64,000 nucleotides of DNA from Prevotella sp. KH2C16. Its GTDB lineage: Bacteria; Bacteroidota; Bacteroidia; Bacteroidales; Bacteroidaceae. The notes under the pieces are model-generated. The model was not told the DNA's origin. It worked only from the letters and a program-made list of their open reading frames with translations, and did not search any database. Shown here one piece after another: positions 1 to 8,790 of this stretch; the stretch's first letter is position 1; every line of letters starts with the position of its first letter. The stretch spans positions 62,001-126,000 of the forward strand of contig NZ_FOOW01000001.1 in NCBI RefSeq assembly GCF_900113305.1, written 5' to 3'. The position numbers and the translations under genes were made by a program.

Positions 1-237
1 GAAGTAGAACTTATGGTTGAGAGCCTGTCCTGCATTGTTGTACATAGGCCCTTCGGGAACCGTCCGCACCAAGTCTTCGAGACTCTTGCCCGCAAACTCC
101 GTGCCCTCTACGAGCTTATTGATGGTATTCACATAACCCTGCAGATGCTTGCCATAATGGAAGCTGATGGTCTGTTCACTAATAACTGGCTCCAGCGCAT
201 TGGGCGCATAAGGGAGCACCGGCATTGGTATATTCAT
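1..237 (-). CDS. sodB: Superoxide dismutase [Fe/Mn], N-terminal part (cut by window edge)
   Basis: Iron/manganese superoxide dismutase converts superoxide to peroxide and oxygen in the cytoplasm. Only the first 79 codons are inside the window and the frame is open at position 1. The visible N-terminus has the family signature: a [14 protein letters not shown] stretch, then [14 protein letters not shown], whose first histidine is the usual first metal ligand. The NHKF stretch before the edge is also typical. I chose the ATG at 237 because family members begin a few residues before the LPY motif. Three in-frame ATGs at 270-276 would add 11-13 residues. The gene diverges from oxyR, which fits oxidative-stress control. 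Iron versus manganese preference cannot be read from this fragment. Confidence 0.93.
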   Translation of the reverse strand, partial: MNIPMPVLPYAPNALEPVISEQTISFHYGKHLQGYVNTINKLVEGTEFAGKSLEDLVRTVPEGPMYNNAGQALNHKFYF

Positions 238-373
238 AATCTTCTCGTTTTTTGAAAGGTTATTACTCATCATCATATTCGTTTGCAAAATTAGGGAGAA
301 AAGACTCCCCAGAAGAATTGTACTCATAATCGTGATGTTCTTTAGAAATTATTATAATGTTGTTTGATGTTTA

Positions 374-404
374 CAAAGATAAGGAGAAAGAAGCCGCATG
401 CAAA
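374..404 (-). promoter_or_regulatory. Predicted promoter for the superoxide dismutase gene
   Basis: On the minus strand this reads TTTG, 19 bases, then TATCTTTG, a full match to the Bacteroidetes -33/-7 consensus. It predicts a transcript start near 367 and a leader of about 130 nt before the ATG at 237. A second -7-like box (TAATTTTG) at 286-293 has no matching -33 box. Confidence 0.6.
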
Positions 405-536
405 GAGAAAATTTCTATCAGCACATAGAGAAAAACTATTAGGGACGGTAAAGACTCCTGCACACGGGCATTCTTCCCGAAGATGAATTTTGGCAAAAAG
501 ATGGAGAAAGATGATTATTTTCCAGAAAAAAAGAAG

Positions 537-544
537 TAACTTTG
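537..544 (+). promoter_or_regulatory. Predicted -7 box for oxyR
   Basis: TAACTTTG matches TAnnTTTG and lies 20 bp before the oxyR ATG, giving a very short leader. The upstream region is T-rich but has no clean TTTG at 19 bp. The longer open frame starting at 490 would put this box inside the coding region, which supports the start at 565. Confidence 0.45.
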
Positions 545-564
545 CCCGAAAAGGATACATTCCC

Positions 565-1491
565 ATGACGCTGCAACAATTAGAATACATCATTGCCGTA
601 TATCGGCACAAGCACTTTGCCAAAGCGGCAGAGCAATGCAATGTTACCCAGCCCACCCTCAGCTCCATGATACAGAAACTGGAGGAAGAACTGGGAGTGA
701 AGATATTCGACCGCAAGACGCAGCCCATAAGACCCACGCCAATCGGACAGAGCATCATAGAGCAAGCCTGGAAGGTGCTCGTGAGAGCACGCAAGATAAG
801 GGAAATCGTGGAGGAAGACAGGCTTTCGCTGCTGGGAACCTTCAACATCGGCATCCTGCCCACCATTGCCCCTTATCTCATTCCTCGCTTCTTCCCGCAG
901 CTCATGCGGCAACACCCCGACATGGACATACGGATCAGCGAAATGCAGACCGAAGACATAAAGAAGGCTCTGCGCCATGGAGACATCGACGCAGGAATCC
1001 TCGCCATGACCGACGGGCTGGACGACTTCTACTGCGAACCGCTCTTCTATGAGCAGTTCTTTGCCTATGTGGCGAAAGACGACCCCTTGTACAATAATAA
1101 AGTGATACGCACCATCGACCTGACGGGGGAGTACCTGTGGCTTTTGGACGAGGGACACTGTTTCCGCGACCAACTCGTGAAGTTCTGTCAGCTCAAGGCC
1201 GCCAGTCGCAGCAAGAAGGCCTACAGCCTTGGAAGCATAGAAACTTTCATGCGCATCGTGGAGAGCGGCAAGGGAGTAACCTTCATTCCGGAACTCGCCT
1301 TGTTGCAGCTCAACGAAGAGCAGACCCGGCTCGTGAGGCCTTTCGCTATCCCCGTGCCCACGCGAAGGATTGTCATGATGACGAACAAGAACTTCATCCG
1401 GAAGACCTTGCGCCAGCTGCTTGTGGAGGAAATCAAGAAAGCCGTGCCCGCTTCCATGCTCAGACTGGGGCAGGCGCAGCAGCAGGTATGA
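565..1491 (+). CDS. oxyR: OxyR, LysR-family peroxide-sensing regulator
   Basis: This 308-residue LysR-type regulator has an N-terminal winged helix-turn-helix (about residues 1-60, with AKAAEQCNVTQPTLSSMIQKL as the core) and a periplasmic-binding-protein-like sensor domain. The sensor carries GHCFRDQLVKFC, matching the two redox-active cysteines of E. coli OxyR and their spacing, so disulfide-based peroxide sensing is well supported. The start at 565 begins at MTLQQLEYI, the usual LysR beginning. An in-frame ATG at 490 is possible but would precede the promoter box. The gene diverges from superoxide dismutase and ends before a hairpin terminator. In Bacteroidetes OxyR controls catalase, Dps and peroxide reductases; control of the adjacent sod gene is an inference. 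Confidence 0.93.
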   Translation: MTLQQLEYIIAVYRHKHFAKAAEQCNVTQPTLSSMIQKLEEELGVKIFDRKTQPIRPTPIGQSIIEQAWKVLVRARKIREIVEEDRLSLLGTFNIGILPTIAPYLIPRFFPQLMRQHPDMDIRISEMQTEDIKKALRHGDIDAGILAMTDGLDDFYCEPLFYEQFFAYVAKDDPLYNNKVIRTIDLTGEYLWLLDEGHCFRDQLVKFCQLKAASRSKKAYSLGSIETFMRIVESGKGVTFIPELALLQLNEEQTRLVRPFAIPVPTRRIVMMTNKNFIRKTLRQLLVEEIKKAVPASMLRLGQAQQQV

Positions 1492-1606
1492 CCCGGAAAT
1501 ATCAGGGTTATTCCCCATAAACGCTGGCTATCCCGGCAACCCAAGGCGGCTGACACATTTTCTGTTTTGCTTATTCCATATTCTGGCTGACAGCTACAAA
1601 ATAAAC

Positions 1607-1640
1607 GAGGGGCCGGAACTCCGACCCCTCTTCTTCGTTA
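1607..1640 (+). terminator. Intrinsic terminator after oxyR
   Basis: A GAGGGG...CCCCTC stem with an inner CGG/CCG extension and an AACT loop is followed by TTCTTCGTT. It lies 115 nt past the oxyR stop and faces the minus-strand gene ending at 1730, so it may separate two converging transcripts. Confidence 0.7.
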
Positions 1641-1729
1641 GTATGTTATGAAAAATTTGAGAGAATTTGAAGCTTCACAGCCTCGTTTGCTTGTTTTACT
1701 AAACATTATAGAGAAAGCATAGAAATTGT

Positions 1730-2221
1730 CTACTTCAATAAGGACTGCTCCTGCACTTGCACAGGCTCGATGCGACTCTGCTTGAGTGTATCCATCGTTG
1801 CGCTGTCGCCCATTGCAACCGATGTGCCGTGCTTAATGACTTGATAACTATCACCCGTGGCACCGATCTTATTAGCCTGATCGTTGGTCATTGATATATG
1901 CATGGCATTGCCAAGCGTAAGCACGATGGCCACCACGGCCGCAGCCTTGAAGAGCGGCATAAGCCGCTGTGGCATGGTGATAACGCGCGCCTTGACAGGA
2001 GCAGGCTCCTCTATCATCTTGAGCACACGCTCATCAAAGTCATCGGATAATACATCATTCCTCACCTCGATCTGTTCGTAAGTGAACAGGTCTTTATAGC
2101 GCAGGAGCCCGGCAGGAACATCCTTTTGCGAGAAGAATGCACGAAGTATCTCCTCTTCTTCAAGAGTAGTCTCGCACATCCAGTAGCGCTCGAGTAATTG
2201 TTGAATGTATTTATAGTCCAT
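1730..2221 (-). CDS. Single-pass membrane protein, probable anti-sigma partner
   Basis: This 163-residue protein has an acidic cytoplasmic-type N-terminus (MDYKYIQQLLERYW, a glutamate-rich stretch, then FFSQKD), one membrane helix at about residues 86-108, and a polar C-terminal tail with no recognised domain. It overlaps the 3' end of the sigma-factor gene by 11 bp. That layout, plus one membrane helix, is typical of an anti-sigma factor, but no FecR or zinc anti-sigma motif is visible, so the role is inferred from context. The ATG at 2221 gives the start; an ATG three codons upstream is also in frame. I recall this pair as common in Bacteroidales, but no specific function is known to me. 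Confidence 0.75.
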   Translation of the reverse strand: MDYKYIQQLLERYWMCETTLEEEEILRAFFSQKDVPAGLLRYKDLFTYEQIEVRNDVLSDDFDERVLKMIEEPAPVKARVITMPQRLMPLFKAAAVVAIVLTLGNAMHISMTNDQANKIGATGDSYQVIKHGTSVAMGDSATMDTLKQSRIEPVQVQEQSLLK

Positions 2222-2723
2222 AATTATCAAATTCTTTAAATTTGGTCTTTATCGCCTGCCTTGCCCTGAAGATGTTGACTTTTACTTGTTCTTCAGTAAT
2301 GCCAAGGATTTCGGCAATCTCCCTGTAAGGCTTTCCTTCGAAATCTCGCAACTGCATGCAGGAGCGCTGCTTCTCCGGAAGTGAGTCTACGAGCTTTCTC
2401 ACCAGTTCGACCCTGTCTTTCTGGATCATCTGCTCATAAGGATTATATGCGGCATCCGGCGTTTCAAACGGAACGGCATCGAGTGATCCATTCTGGTTCT
2501 CAGCCTTCTTGATGCGGTCGAGGGCAAGGTTTCTGCATATTGTCATGCTGAACGCTTCTATGGAATCTATATCATCCCAGCCGTCGCGCCTGTCCCAGAC
2601 CTTAATCAGCGTGTCCTGTACGATGTCCTCAGCCTCTGCAGTATTGAGAGTTATGCGGAGAGCTAACCGATAAAGAGCATTCTTCAGCGGCAACACATCG
2701 TTACGGAAACTGATTTTTTTCAT
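2211..2723 (-). CDS. ECF-type RNA polymerase sigma factor
   Basis: The 170-residue product has the two domains of an extracytoplasmic-function sigma factor. Region 2 (about residues 15-80) includes AEDIVQDTLIKVWDRR, which binds core polymerase and the -10 element. Region 4 (about 115-160) includes LPEKQRSCMQLRDFEG and a helix-turn-helix with YREIAEILGITEEQVK. It lacks the outer-membrane transducer and FecR genes of a nutrient-sensing set, so a stress or housekeeping role looks more likely than glycan sensing. The membrane protein gene overlapping its 3' end is the likely regulator. It lies 160 bp downstream of argB in the same orientation; that gap shows no clear promoter box. Confidence 0.92.
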   Translation of the reverse strand: MKKISFRNDVLPLKNALYRLALRITLNTAEAEDIVQDTLIKVWDRRDGWDDIDSIEAFSMTICRNLALDRIKKAENQNGSLDAVPFETPDAAYNPYEQMIQKDRVELVRKLVDSLPEKQRSCMQLRDFEGKPYREIAEILGITEEQVKVNIFRARQAIKTKFKEFDNYGL

Positions 2724-2883
2724 CTGCCTCTCTGTTTGAATTGACGACTAAGATGGGCGAAAGTTACAGGAAAACTAAAATTTAACACTCTTTTCCAGAC
2801 TGGTTTTTGTTCGAGGCGCCTTGCCTTTCGCTTTCTCCGTTTAATTCTATCTTTCGAGATGCCCGGTAAACGAAGCCTCTCCT

Positions 2884-3714
2884 TTATCTTTTAATGATGG
2901 TTCCTTGCTCACCGTTCATCGTTTCGGCTTTGGTAATTATAACGCGGCTCACACCTGCATCTATAGCGGCAAGAGCATTCTCAATCTTGGGAATCATGCC
3001 ACCGGCAATAATACCCTCGGCCATATACTTGTAGAAATCAGCATGCGTGATAATGGGAATCACGCTGTCGGCATCATCCGGATTACGAAGCACCCCGTTT
3101 TCTTCGAATGTAAATATAAGCGTTACATCAAAGTAGGTAGCGAGTGCCTTTGCCGTTTCTGCGGCAATGGTATCCGCATTCGTGTTGAGGAGCTGTCCCT
3201 TGCCATCGTGCGTTAATGGTGCCATGACTGGCGTAACTCCCATTTCAACAAGTCGGCTCAGGCTTTCTCCATCCACCTGGTCGACATCTCCCACGAGGCC
3301 AAAGTCAACGCCATCCTTAACAGGACGCTTGTGAGCACGGATGACATCCATGTCGGCTCCCGTAAGCCCGAGAGCGTTAATCCCCCTCGCCTGAAGGCCG
3401 GCCACCATATTTTTGTTGACGAGTCCGCCATATACCATAGTTACAATCTCAAGCATAGCAGCATCCGTGATACGGCGGCCGTTCACCATCTTGCTCTCAA
3501 TGCCAAGGGCTGCGGCTATCTTTGTCGCCCTGCGACCCCCTCCGTGCACCAATACTTTCCGTCCCGGAATGGCTGCAAAGTTATCAAGCAAGAGCTTCAA
3601 GCACTGTTCGTCCTCTACTACGGCACCTCCCACCTTAACGACGGTAAGAACTTCCCTATGCACTTCTTTTAGAGACTCCCGACTATTGGTATTGTCCATT
3701 GGCACTCCATCCAT
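2884..3714 (-). CDS. argB: Acetylglutamate (or succinylglutamate) kinase
   Basis: ArgB phosphorylates the gamma-carboxylate of an N-acylated glutamate in arginine synthesis. The 276-residue protein is an amino-acid kinase: an N-terminal VVKVGGAVVED with the phosphate-binding lysine, LVHGGGRRATK for substrate binding, and NALGLTGADMDVIRA and NTNADTIAAETAKAL near the nucleotide site. Bacteroides fragilis uses N-succinyl rather than N-acetyl intermediates in this pathway; whether this protein does cannot be read by eye. The gene starts 6 bp after the speA stop, so it is probably co-transcribed. An ATG at 3699 is an alternative start and has a GGAG-like stretch ahead of it. The first dozen residues before the kinase core look dispensable. 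Confidence 0.93.
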   Translation of the reverse strand: MDGVPMDNTNSRESLKEVHREVLTVVKVGGAVVEDEQCLKLLLDNFAAIPGRKVLVHGGGRRATKIAAALGIESKMVNGRRITDAAMLEIVTMVYGGLVNKNMVAGLQARGINALGLTGADMDVIRAHKRPVKDGVDFGLVGDVDQVDGESLSRLVEMGVTPVMAPLTHDGKGQLLNTNADTIAAETAKALATYFDVTLIFTFEENGVLRNPDDADSVIPIITHADFYKYMAEGIIAGGMIPKIENALAAIDAGVSRVIITKAETMNGEQGTIIKR

Positions 3715-3720
3715 ACTTAA

Positions 3721-5613
3721 TTATTCCAGATAAGTGTATCCGTACAGTCCGCTGCGATAGTTGCTAAGGAATTCCTTGCCTTCTTCCAATGAAATCTTGC
3801 CCTGCTTCACACTTTTGGTTACCCAGACCTCCAGCTGACGAACCAGTCTCTTCGGATTATACTGTACATAGTCAAGCACTTCCTCTACGGTCTCCCCATC
3901 AAAAATCTGGTCGATATGATATGCTCCGTCCTTGACGCTGATGTGCGCAGCCGTAGTGTCGCCAAACAAATTGTGCATGTCTCCTAAGATTTCCTGATAA
4001 GCACCTACGAGGAACACGCCCAGATAATAAGGCTCGTTCTTCAAAAGGCGGTGCAGCGGCAACACATGGGTGATGTGCCCGTTCGTAACGAAATTAGCTA
4101 TCTTGCCGTCTGAATCACAGGTGATGTCCTGAATTGTCGCATTACGCGTGGGTCTTTCATCGAGTCGTTGGAGCGGCATGATGGGAAAAATCTGGTCGAT
4201 AGCCCATGCGTCAGGCAGGCTTTGGAAAAGCGAGAAGTTGCAGAAATACTTGTCGGCAAGCAACTTGTCCAGACCACGAAGCTCTTCCGGAACATGTTTG
4301 AGCGACTTTGCAAGGCAGTTTATCTCATGACACACGCTCCAGTACATGCTCTCGATTTCTGCGCGTGTCTTCAAATCTACGATGCCGTGGGCAAAAAGTT
4401 CAAGTGCCTCATCGCGAATCTGCTCCGCATCGTGCCAGTCCTCAAGCATAGAGCGTGGGCTCAGATTATCCCAGATTTCATAAAGGTCTTTCACCAGCTG
4501 GTGATCGGTTTCCTTGGCTTCAAACTCCTCGGGCATTTCCGGAAGGCTCGCAGTTTCCAGAACATCGATGACGAGCACAGAGTGGTGGGCGGCCAGAGAG
4601 CGCCCGCTTTCGGTAATGATATTAGGATGCTGAATGCCATTCTTATTGGCCGCATCGACAAAAGTGTAAATACAATCATTAATATACTCCTGGATGGAAT
4701 AGTTCACGGAACTCTCACTGGAAGAAGAGCGGGTTCCGTCATAGTCTACGCCAAGTCCGCCTCCACAATCCACAAAGTCCACATTATAACCCATCTTGTG
4801 AAGATTGATATAAAACTGAGCTGCTTCACGCAAGGCCGTCTGTATACGGCGAATCTTGGTAATCTGGCTACCTATGTGAAAATGGATAAGACGCAGGCAG
4901 TCGTGCATGCCCTTTTCGTCCAATATCTGAAGAGCCTTGAGGAGTTCCGAACTCGTCAGCCCGAACTTAGACGCATCACCTCCGCTTTCGGCCCACTTGC
5001 CGGAACCGCTTGACGCAAGCTTGATACGGATTCCAAGATTTGGCATCACATTCAACTTCTTGGCTGCCTTGGCAATAATATCTATCTCATTGAGCTTCTC
5101 AACGACGATAAAGATGCGTTTCCCCATCTTCTGGGCAAGAAGTGCAAGCTCTATGTAGCTCTGATCCTTATATCCGTTACATATAATGAGTGAATCGCTC
5201 TGGCATTGCACGGCAATTACCGCATGAAGTTCCGGCTTGGAGCCTGCCTCCAAACCGAGATTGAATTTGCGCCCATGGGTGATCATTTCCTCTACCACGG
5301 GCTGCATCTGATTCACTTTAACCGGATAGATGATGAAACTCTCGCCCTTGTAGCCATATTCCTTCGCAGCTTTCTCAAAACAACTGGAATTCTTTTCTAT
5401 ACGGTTATCGAGAATGTCGGGAAAACGCAACAGGACTGGAGGAGTAACATCACGAAGGGTGAGTTCATCCATTACCTCCTTAAGATCTATCTGAACTCCA
5501 TCCTTGGAAGGTGTTACATAGACATCACCTTTCTCGTTAATACCAAAATACGAGGTGCCCCATCCAGAGATATTATATAGCTCTTTCGCATCATCGATTG
5601 TCCATTTCTTCAT
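3721..5613 (-). CDS. speA: Biosynthetic arginine decarboxylase
   Basis: SpeA decarboxylates arginine to agmatine, the first step of a polyamine route. The 630-residue length matches the large PLP-dependent fold-III family. Landmarks are the PLP lysine in FIIYPVKVNQMQ (about residue 100), LGLEAGSKPEL, the phosphate-binding DCGGGLGVDYDG, and near the C-terminus DITCDSDGKI with the conserved cysteine-aspartate. The start overlaps the aroK stop by 4 bp (ATGA) and argB follows after 6 bp, so production and use of arginine appear transcriptionally linked. No signal peptide is seen, so the enzyme is cytoplasmic. Confidence 0.96.
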   Translation of the reverse strand: MKKWTIDDAKELYNISGWGTSYFGINEKGDVYVTPSKDGVQIDLKEVMDELTLRDVTPPVLLRFPDILDNRIEKNSSCFEKAAKEYGYKGESFIIYPVKVNQMQPVVEEMITHGRKFNLGLEAGSKPELHAVIAVQCQSDSLIICNGYKDQSYIELALLAQKMGKRIFIVVEKLNEIDIIAKAAKKLNVMPNLGIRIKLASSGSGKWAESGGDASKFGLTSSELLKALQILDEKGMHDCLRLIHFHIGSQITKIRRIQTALREAAQFYINLHKMGYNVDFVDCGGGLGVDYDGTRSSSSESSVNYSIQEYINDCIYTFVDAANKNGIQHPNIITESGRSLAAHHSVLVIDVLETASLPEMPEEFEAKETDHQLVKDLYEIWDNLSPRSMLEDWHDAEQIRDEALELFAHGIVDLKTRAEIESMYWSVCHEINCLAKSLKHVPEELRGLDKLLADKYFCNFSLFQSLPDAWAIDQIFPIMPLQRLDERPTRNATIQDITCDSDGKIANFVTNGHITHVLPLHRLLKNEPYYLGVFLVGAYQEILGDMHNLFGDTTAAHISVKDGAYHIDQIFDGETVEEVLDYVQYNPKRLVRQLEVWVTKSVKQGKISLEEGKEFLSNYRSGLYGYTYLE

Positions 5614-6137
5614 ATATTCAACAGTTCTCTAAGTTTGGTTACCGTAATACTAATTTTATCAAAGTTATCCATCAGGCTCACATCCAGCGTATAGCGCGCC
5701 TTGGAGTAATATTGTTCTCGCCGCACGAGTTGTTCTCGTATATAGTCTTTCGTCTCCTGGGGAGTCTTATCAAGGAGTAAAGGCCGCACCGACTTTCCCA
5801 TTTTCAAATGTTGATAAAGTACTTCTGGACAGGCTTTGAGATATACCGTCTGTCCTTTTTCGTTCATATAGTCGACATTATCAAAGAAGCACGGAGTCCC
5901 ACCGCCACAGCTGAGGATGACATTTTCAAACTCTGCGACTTCATGGAGCATATTGCGCTCTATCTTCCGGAAACCTTCCTCGCCACGCTCATCAAAGATT
6001 TGCTTCACCGTACGGTGCATGCGCGTCTCGATATACCAATCGAGATCATAGAAGGGAACCTTAATCTCCTTCGAAAGTGCCTTCCCGAGAGTTGTCTTTC
6101 CGGCACCCATATATCCAATGAGAATGATGCGTATCAT
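5610..6137 (-). CDS. aroK: Shikimate kinase
   Basis: AroK phosphorylates shikimate with ATP in aromatic amino-acid synthesis. The 175-residue protein starts at MIRIILIGYMGAGKTT, with the Walker A loop at residues 8-16. It continues with YDLDWYIETR (the aspartate that positions shikimate), a G-E-x-x-FR segment, and SCGGGTP, the shikimate-binding loop. The open frame extends 63 codons upstream, but that part overlaps the topA stop and shows no family similarity, so I start at 6137. The gene lies 67 bp after topA and overlaps speA by 4 bp. Confidence 0.95.
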   Translation of the reverse strand: MIRIILIGYMGAGKTTLGKALSKEIKVPFYDLDWYIETRMHRTVKQIFDERGEEGFRKIERNMLHEVAEFENVILSCGGGTPCFFDNVDYMNEKGQTVYLKACPEVLYQHLKMGKSVRPLLLDKTPQETKDYIREQLVRREQYYSKARYTLDVSLMDNFDKISITVTKLRELLNI

Positions 6138-6204
6138 GAGCAACAGGAGCAGGAGAGCCCTGCCGGAATGACTTTCCAAAGGGTTCCAAAGCTCTTTCGT
6201 GATT

Positions 6205-8532
6205 TTATCTTTTCTTGTGTGCCTTAGGTTCCGGAGCTTTCTCCACGATTTCCTTACATTCCTCGTAAGTAAGCTCTGCCGCTTTTTCATGCAGGGCCTT
6301 AGGCATGCGGTAGTTCTTACCGGCATAAGCGATGTAGGGGCCGAACCGTCCGTTCAACACCTCCATATTCGAATCTTCCTCGAAACTCTTGATATGGCGC
6401 TGCCTTTCCTGCTCATCCCTTGCCTCTATGAGCTTGACTGCATCTTCAAGCGTGATGATAAGCGGGTCTTGGTCTTTCGGAATTGACACATATCTCTTGT
6501 TGTGAAGAATATAGGGGCCAAAACGACCGGCACCAATCGTAACGGTCTTGCCCTCATATTTACCTATCTCACGCGGCAACTGGAAAAGCACGAGTGCCTC
6601 GTCGAGCGTGATAGTCTCGATGCTCTTGTCGGCAGGCAGCTGTGAGAAGCGCGGTTTCTCCTTGTCATCGGCAGAACCTATTTGCGCAACAGGCCCAAAT
6701 CGACCAATCTTCACGAATACCGGTTTGCCGCTCTTGGGGTCTATGCCGAGCTCGCGTTCTCCTGTCTTATGCTCAGAACGGGATTCCATCACCTCCTTTA
6801 CGGAAGGTTCAAAACCTTTGTCAAAAGCCTTCATCATTTTGCTCCATTCCTCTTTCCCTTCGGCAATCTTATCAAATTGCGCTTCCACCTTGGCCGTGAA
6901 GTTATAATCCATGATTTCCGGGAAGTTCTGCATGAGGAAGTCGTTGACCACGATACCTATATCAGTAGGAATCAGTTTGCCAGTCTCCTTACCGATGGTT
7001 TCCTTTTTATTCTTGGTGCTTACCTTGATGCCCTTAAGGGTATCTACGATATAGAGATGCTCCTCGCCTTTCTTATTTCCCTTCTGCACATATTCACGCT
7101 GCTGAATCGTAGAAATTGTCGGGGCGTAGGTAGAAGGACGCCCGATACCAAGTTCCTCGAGTTTCTTGACGAGCGAAGCTTCTGTATAACGCTGTGGAGC
7201 CATCGAGAACCGCTCGGTGGAAGTGATTTCACGCCGTTCCAGAACATCACCAGCCTTTAAATCCGGCAATATATTGAGTGATTCTTCAGAGTCATTTTCC
7301 TCATCATCGGTAGACTCACGATACACCTTGAGGAAGCCGTCGAAAGTGATAACCTCACCATTAGCCATGAACTTCTCTTCTTCCCCGTCGATATCGATGG
7401 TTATCGTAGTCTTCTCAATTTCTGCCTCAGCCATCTGCGAGGCAGCGGTACGCTTCCAGATAAGGTCGTATAGCCGGCGTTCCTGGGCATTTCCCTCAAT
7501 GGCCGTATTAGCCATAAAGGTCGGCCGAATGGCCTCATGAGCTTCCTGGGCACCCTTTGAGTGGGTCTGGAAGTTACGAGGGCGGCTGTACTCTGTTCCG
7601 AAGAGTCTGCTGATTTCTTCCTTGCTTGTCCCGATAGCGAGCTTGGAAAGATTCACGCTATCAGTACGCATATAGGTAATCAAACCGTTCTCGTAGAGGT
7701 GCTGAGCCACCATCATGGTCTGGGTAACGGTAAATCCGAGCTTGCGGGCGGCCTCCTGTTGTAAAGTGGAGGTCGTGAAAGGAGGAGCCGGCATACGCTT
7801 CAGTGGTTTCTTTACGATATTGCCGACGGTGAAGTCGGCACTCTTGCACCTATCAAGAAAGGCCAAGGCCTCTTCGTGGGTGCTGAAACGGCGGTCGAGT
7901 TCAGCTTTCACTTCTGACTTGGACCCATCAGGATTCTCAAGCCCGAAGATGGCATTGATGCGATAGTAAGGCTCGCTCTTGAAGCCCTGAATCTCACGCT
8001 CACGCTCCACAATCAGACGAACGGCCACACTCTGCACGCGACCGGCGGACAGTGCCGGCTTGACCTTGCGCCACAACACAGGTGATAGCTTGAAGCCAAC
8101 AATGCGATCGAGCACCCTGCGAGCTTGCTGCGCATTCACTAGATTCATATCCAAACGACGGGGATGCCCAATAGCCTCCACAATGGCAGGCTTCGTTATT
8201 TCATGGAAAACAATACGGCTGGTCTTGTCTTCGTCCAATCCGAGCACCTCGCACAGATGCCACGAGATGGCCTCTCCCTCACGGTCTTCATCGGAAGCGA
8301 GCCAAACTTTCTTGGCAGCCTTCACATTCTTCTTCAGTTCGCTCACGAGTTTCCTCTTCTCCTCGGGAATCTCGTAGTGAGGCTCCATCGTCTTTTCGTC
8401 TATGCTCAACTCTCTTTTCTTCAGGTCTCTGATATGTCCGAAACTTGACATTACCTTAAAGTCCTTACCAAGGAATTTCTCTATGGTCTTTGCCTTGGCA
8501 GGGCTCTCTACTATAACTAAATTTTCTTGCAT
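6205..8532 (-). CDS. topA: DNA topoisomerase I
   Basis: This type IA topoisomerase relaxes negative supercoils. The 775-residue protein has an N-terminal Toprim domain (VIVESPAKAKTIEKFL with Glu9, and SDEDREGEAI with the metal-binding acidic residues 81-83), followed by the catalytic core. The catalytic tyrosine is Tyr287 in LITYMRTDS. The C-terminus has repeated GRFGPY-type modules instead of the four-cysteine zinc fingers of E. coli TopA, as is usual in Bacteroidetes. I start at MQENLVIVES (8532) rather than ten codons upstream because the family begins right before the VESPAK motif. It is the first gene of a probable topA-aroK-speA-argB operon. Confidence 0.97.
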   Translation of the reverse strand: MQENLVIVESPAKAKTIEKFLGKDFKVMSSFGHIRDLKKRELSIDEKTMEPHYEIPEEKRKLVSELKKNVKAAKKVWLASDEDREGEAISWHLCEVLGLDEDKTSRIVFHEITKPAIVEAIGHPRRLDMNLVNAQQARRVLDRIVGFKLSPVLWRKVKPALSAGRVQSVAVRLIVEREREIQGFKSEPYYRINAIFGLENPDGSKSEVKAELDRRFSTHEEALAFLDRCKSADFTVGNIVKKPLKRMPAPPFTTSTLQQEAARKLGFTVTQTMMVAQHLYENGLITYMRTDSVNLSKLAIGTSKEEISRLFGTEYSRPRNFQTHSKGAQEAHEAIRPTFMANTAIEGNAQERRLYDLIWKRTAASQMAEAEIEKTTITIDIDGEEEKFMANGEVITFDGFLKVYRESTDDEENDSEESLNILPDLKAGDVLERREITSTERFSMAPQRYTEASLVKKLEELGIGRPSTYAPTISTIQQREYVQKGNKKGEEHLYIVDTLKGIKVSTKNKKETIGKETGKLIPTDIGIVVNDFLMQNFPEIMDYNFTAKVEAQFDKIAEGKEEWSKMMKAFDKGFEPSVKEVMESRSEHKTGERELGIDPKSGKPVFVKIGRFGPVAQIGSADDKEKPRFSQLPADKSIETITLDEALVLFQLPREIGKYEGKTVTIGAGRFGPYILHNKRYVSIPKDQDPLIITLEDAVKLIEARDEQERQRHIKSFEEDSNMEVLNGRFGPYIAYAGKNYRMPKALHEKAAELTYEECKEIVEKAPEPKAHKKR

Positions 8533-8559
8533 GGTCGCGAATAACTTATATTTGGAGCG

Positions 8560-8567
8560 CAAATGTA
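8560..8567 (-). promoter_or_regulatory. Possible -7 box upstream of topA
   Basis: The minus strand reads TACATTTG, matching TAnnTTTG, 28 bp before the topA ATG. No TTTG is seen at the expected distance upstream, only an A/T-rich stretch, so this is a partial match. Confidence 0.35.
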
Positions 8568-8710
8568 AGCAAACTTTTAGTTTATACCTTATTATATATG
8601 GAAAATTTTTGTTTTTTTAAGGAAAACAGATAGGATTTCCATCCCGGAATACGGCAAATTACATTTTTTCTATTTCCTCTACCTCCTGGGAACTTTAATT
8701 TCAGAAAACC

Positions 8711-8771
8711 AAAAAGGTGGCTTCCCTGCATTCCTGTTTGCCGTTAACGGTGCATAGGAAGCCATCCTTTT
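8711..8771 (-). terminator. Intrinsic terminator after the NUDIX gene
   Basis: Arms AAAAGGATGGCTTCC and GGAAGCCACCTTTTT (minus-strand sense) pair over about 14 bp with one bulge around a 31-nt loop. T-rich sequence (CCTTTTTGGTTTTC) follows on the minus strand. It begins 20 nt past the NUDIX stop and insulates topA, which reads the same way further on. Confidence 0.75.
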
Positions 8772-8790
8772 ACTCGTTTCCCATCTGTTT

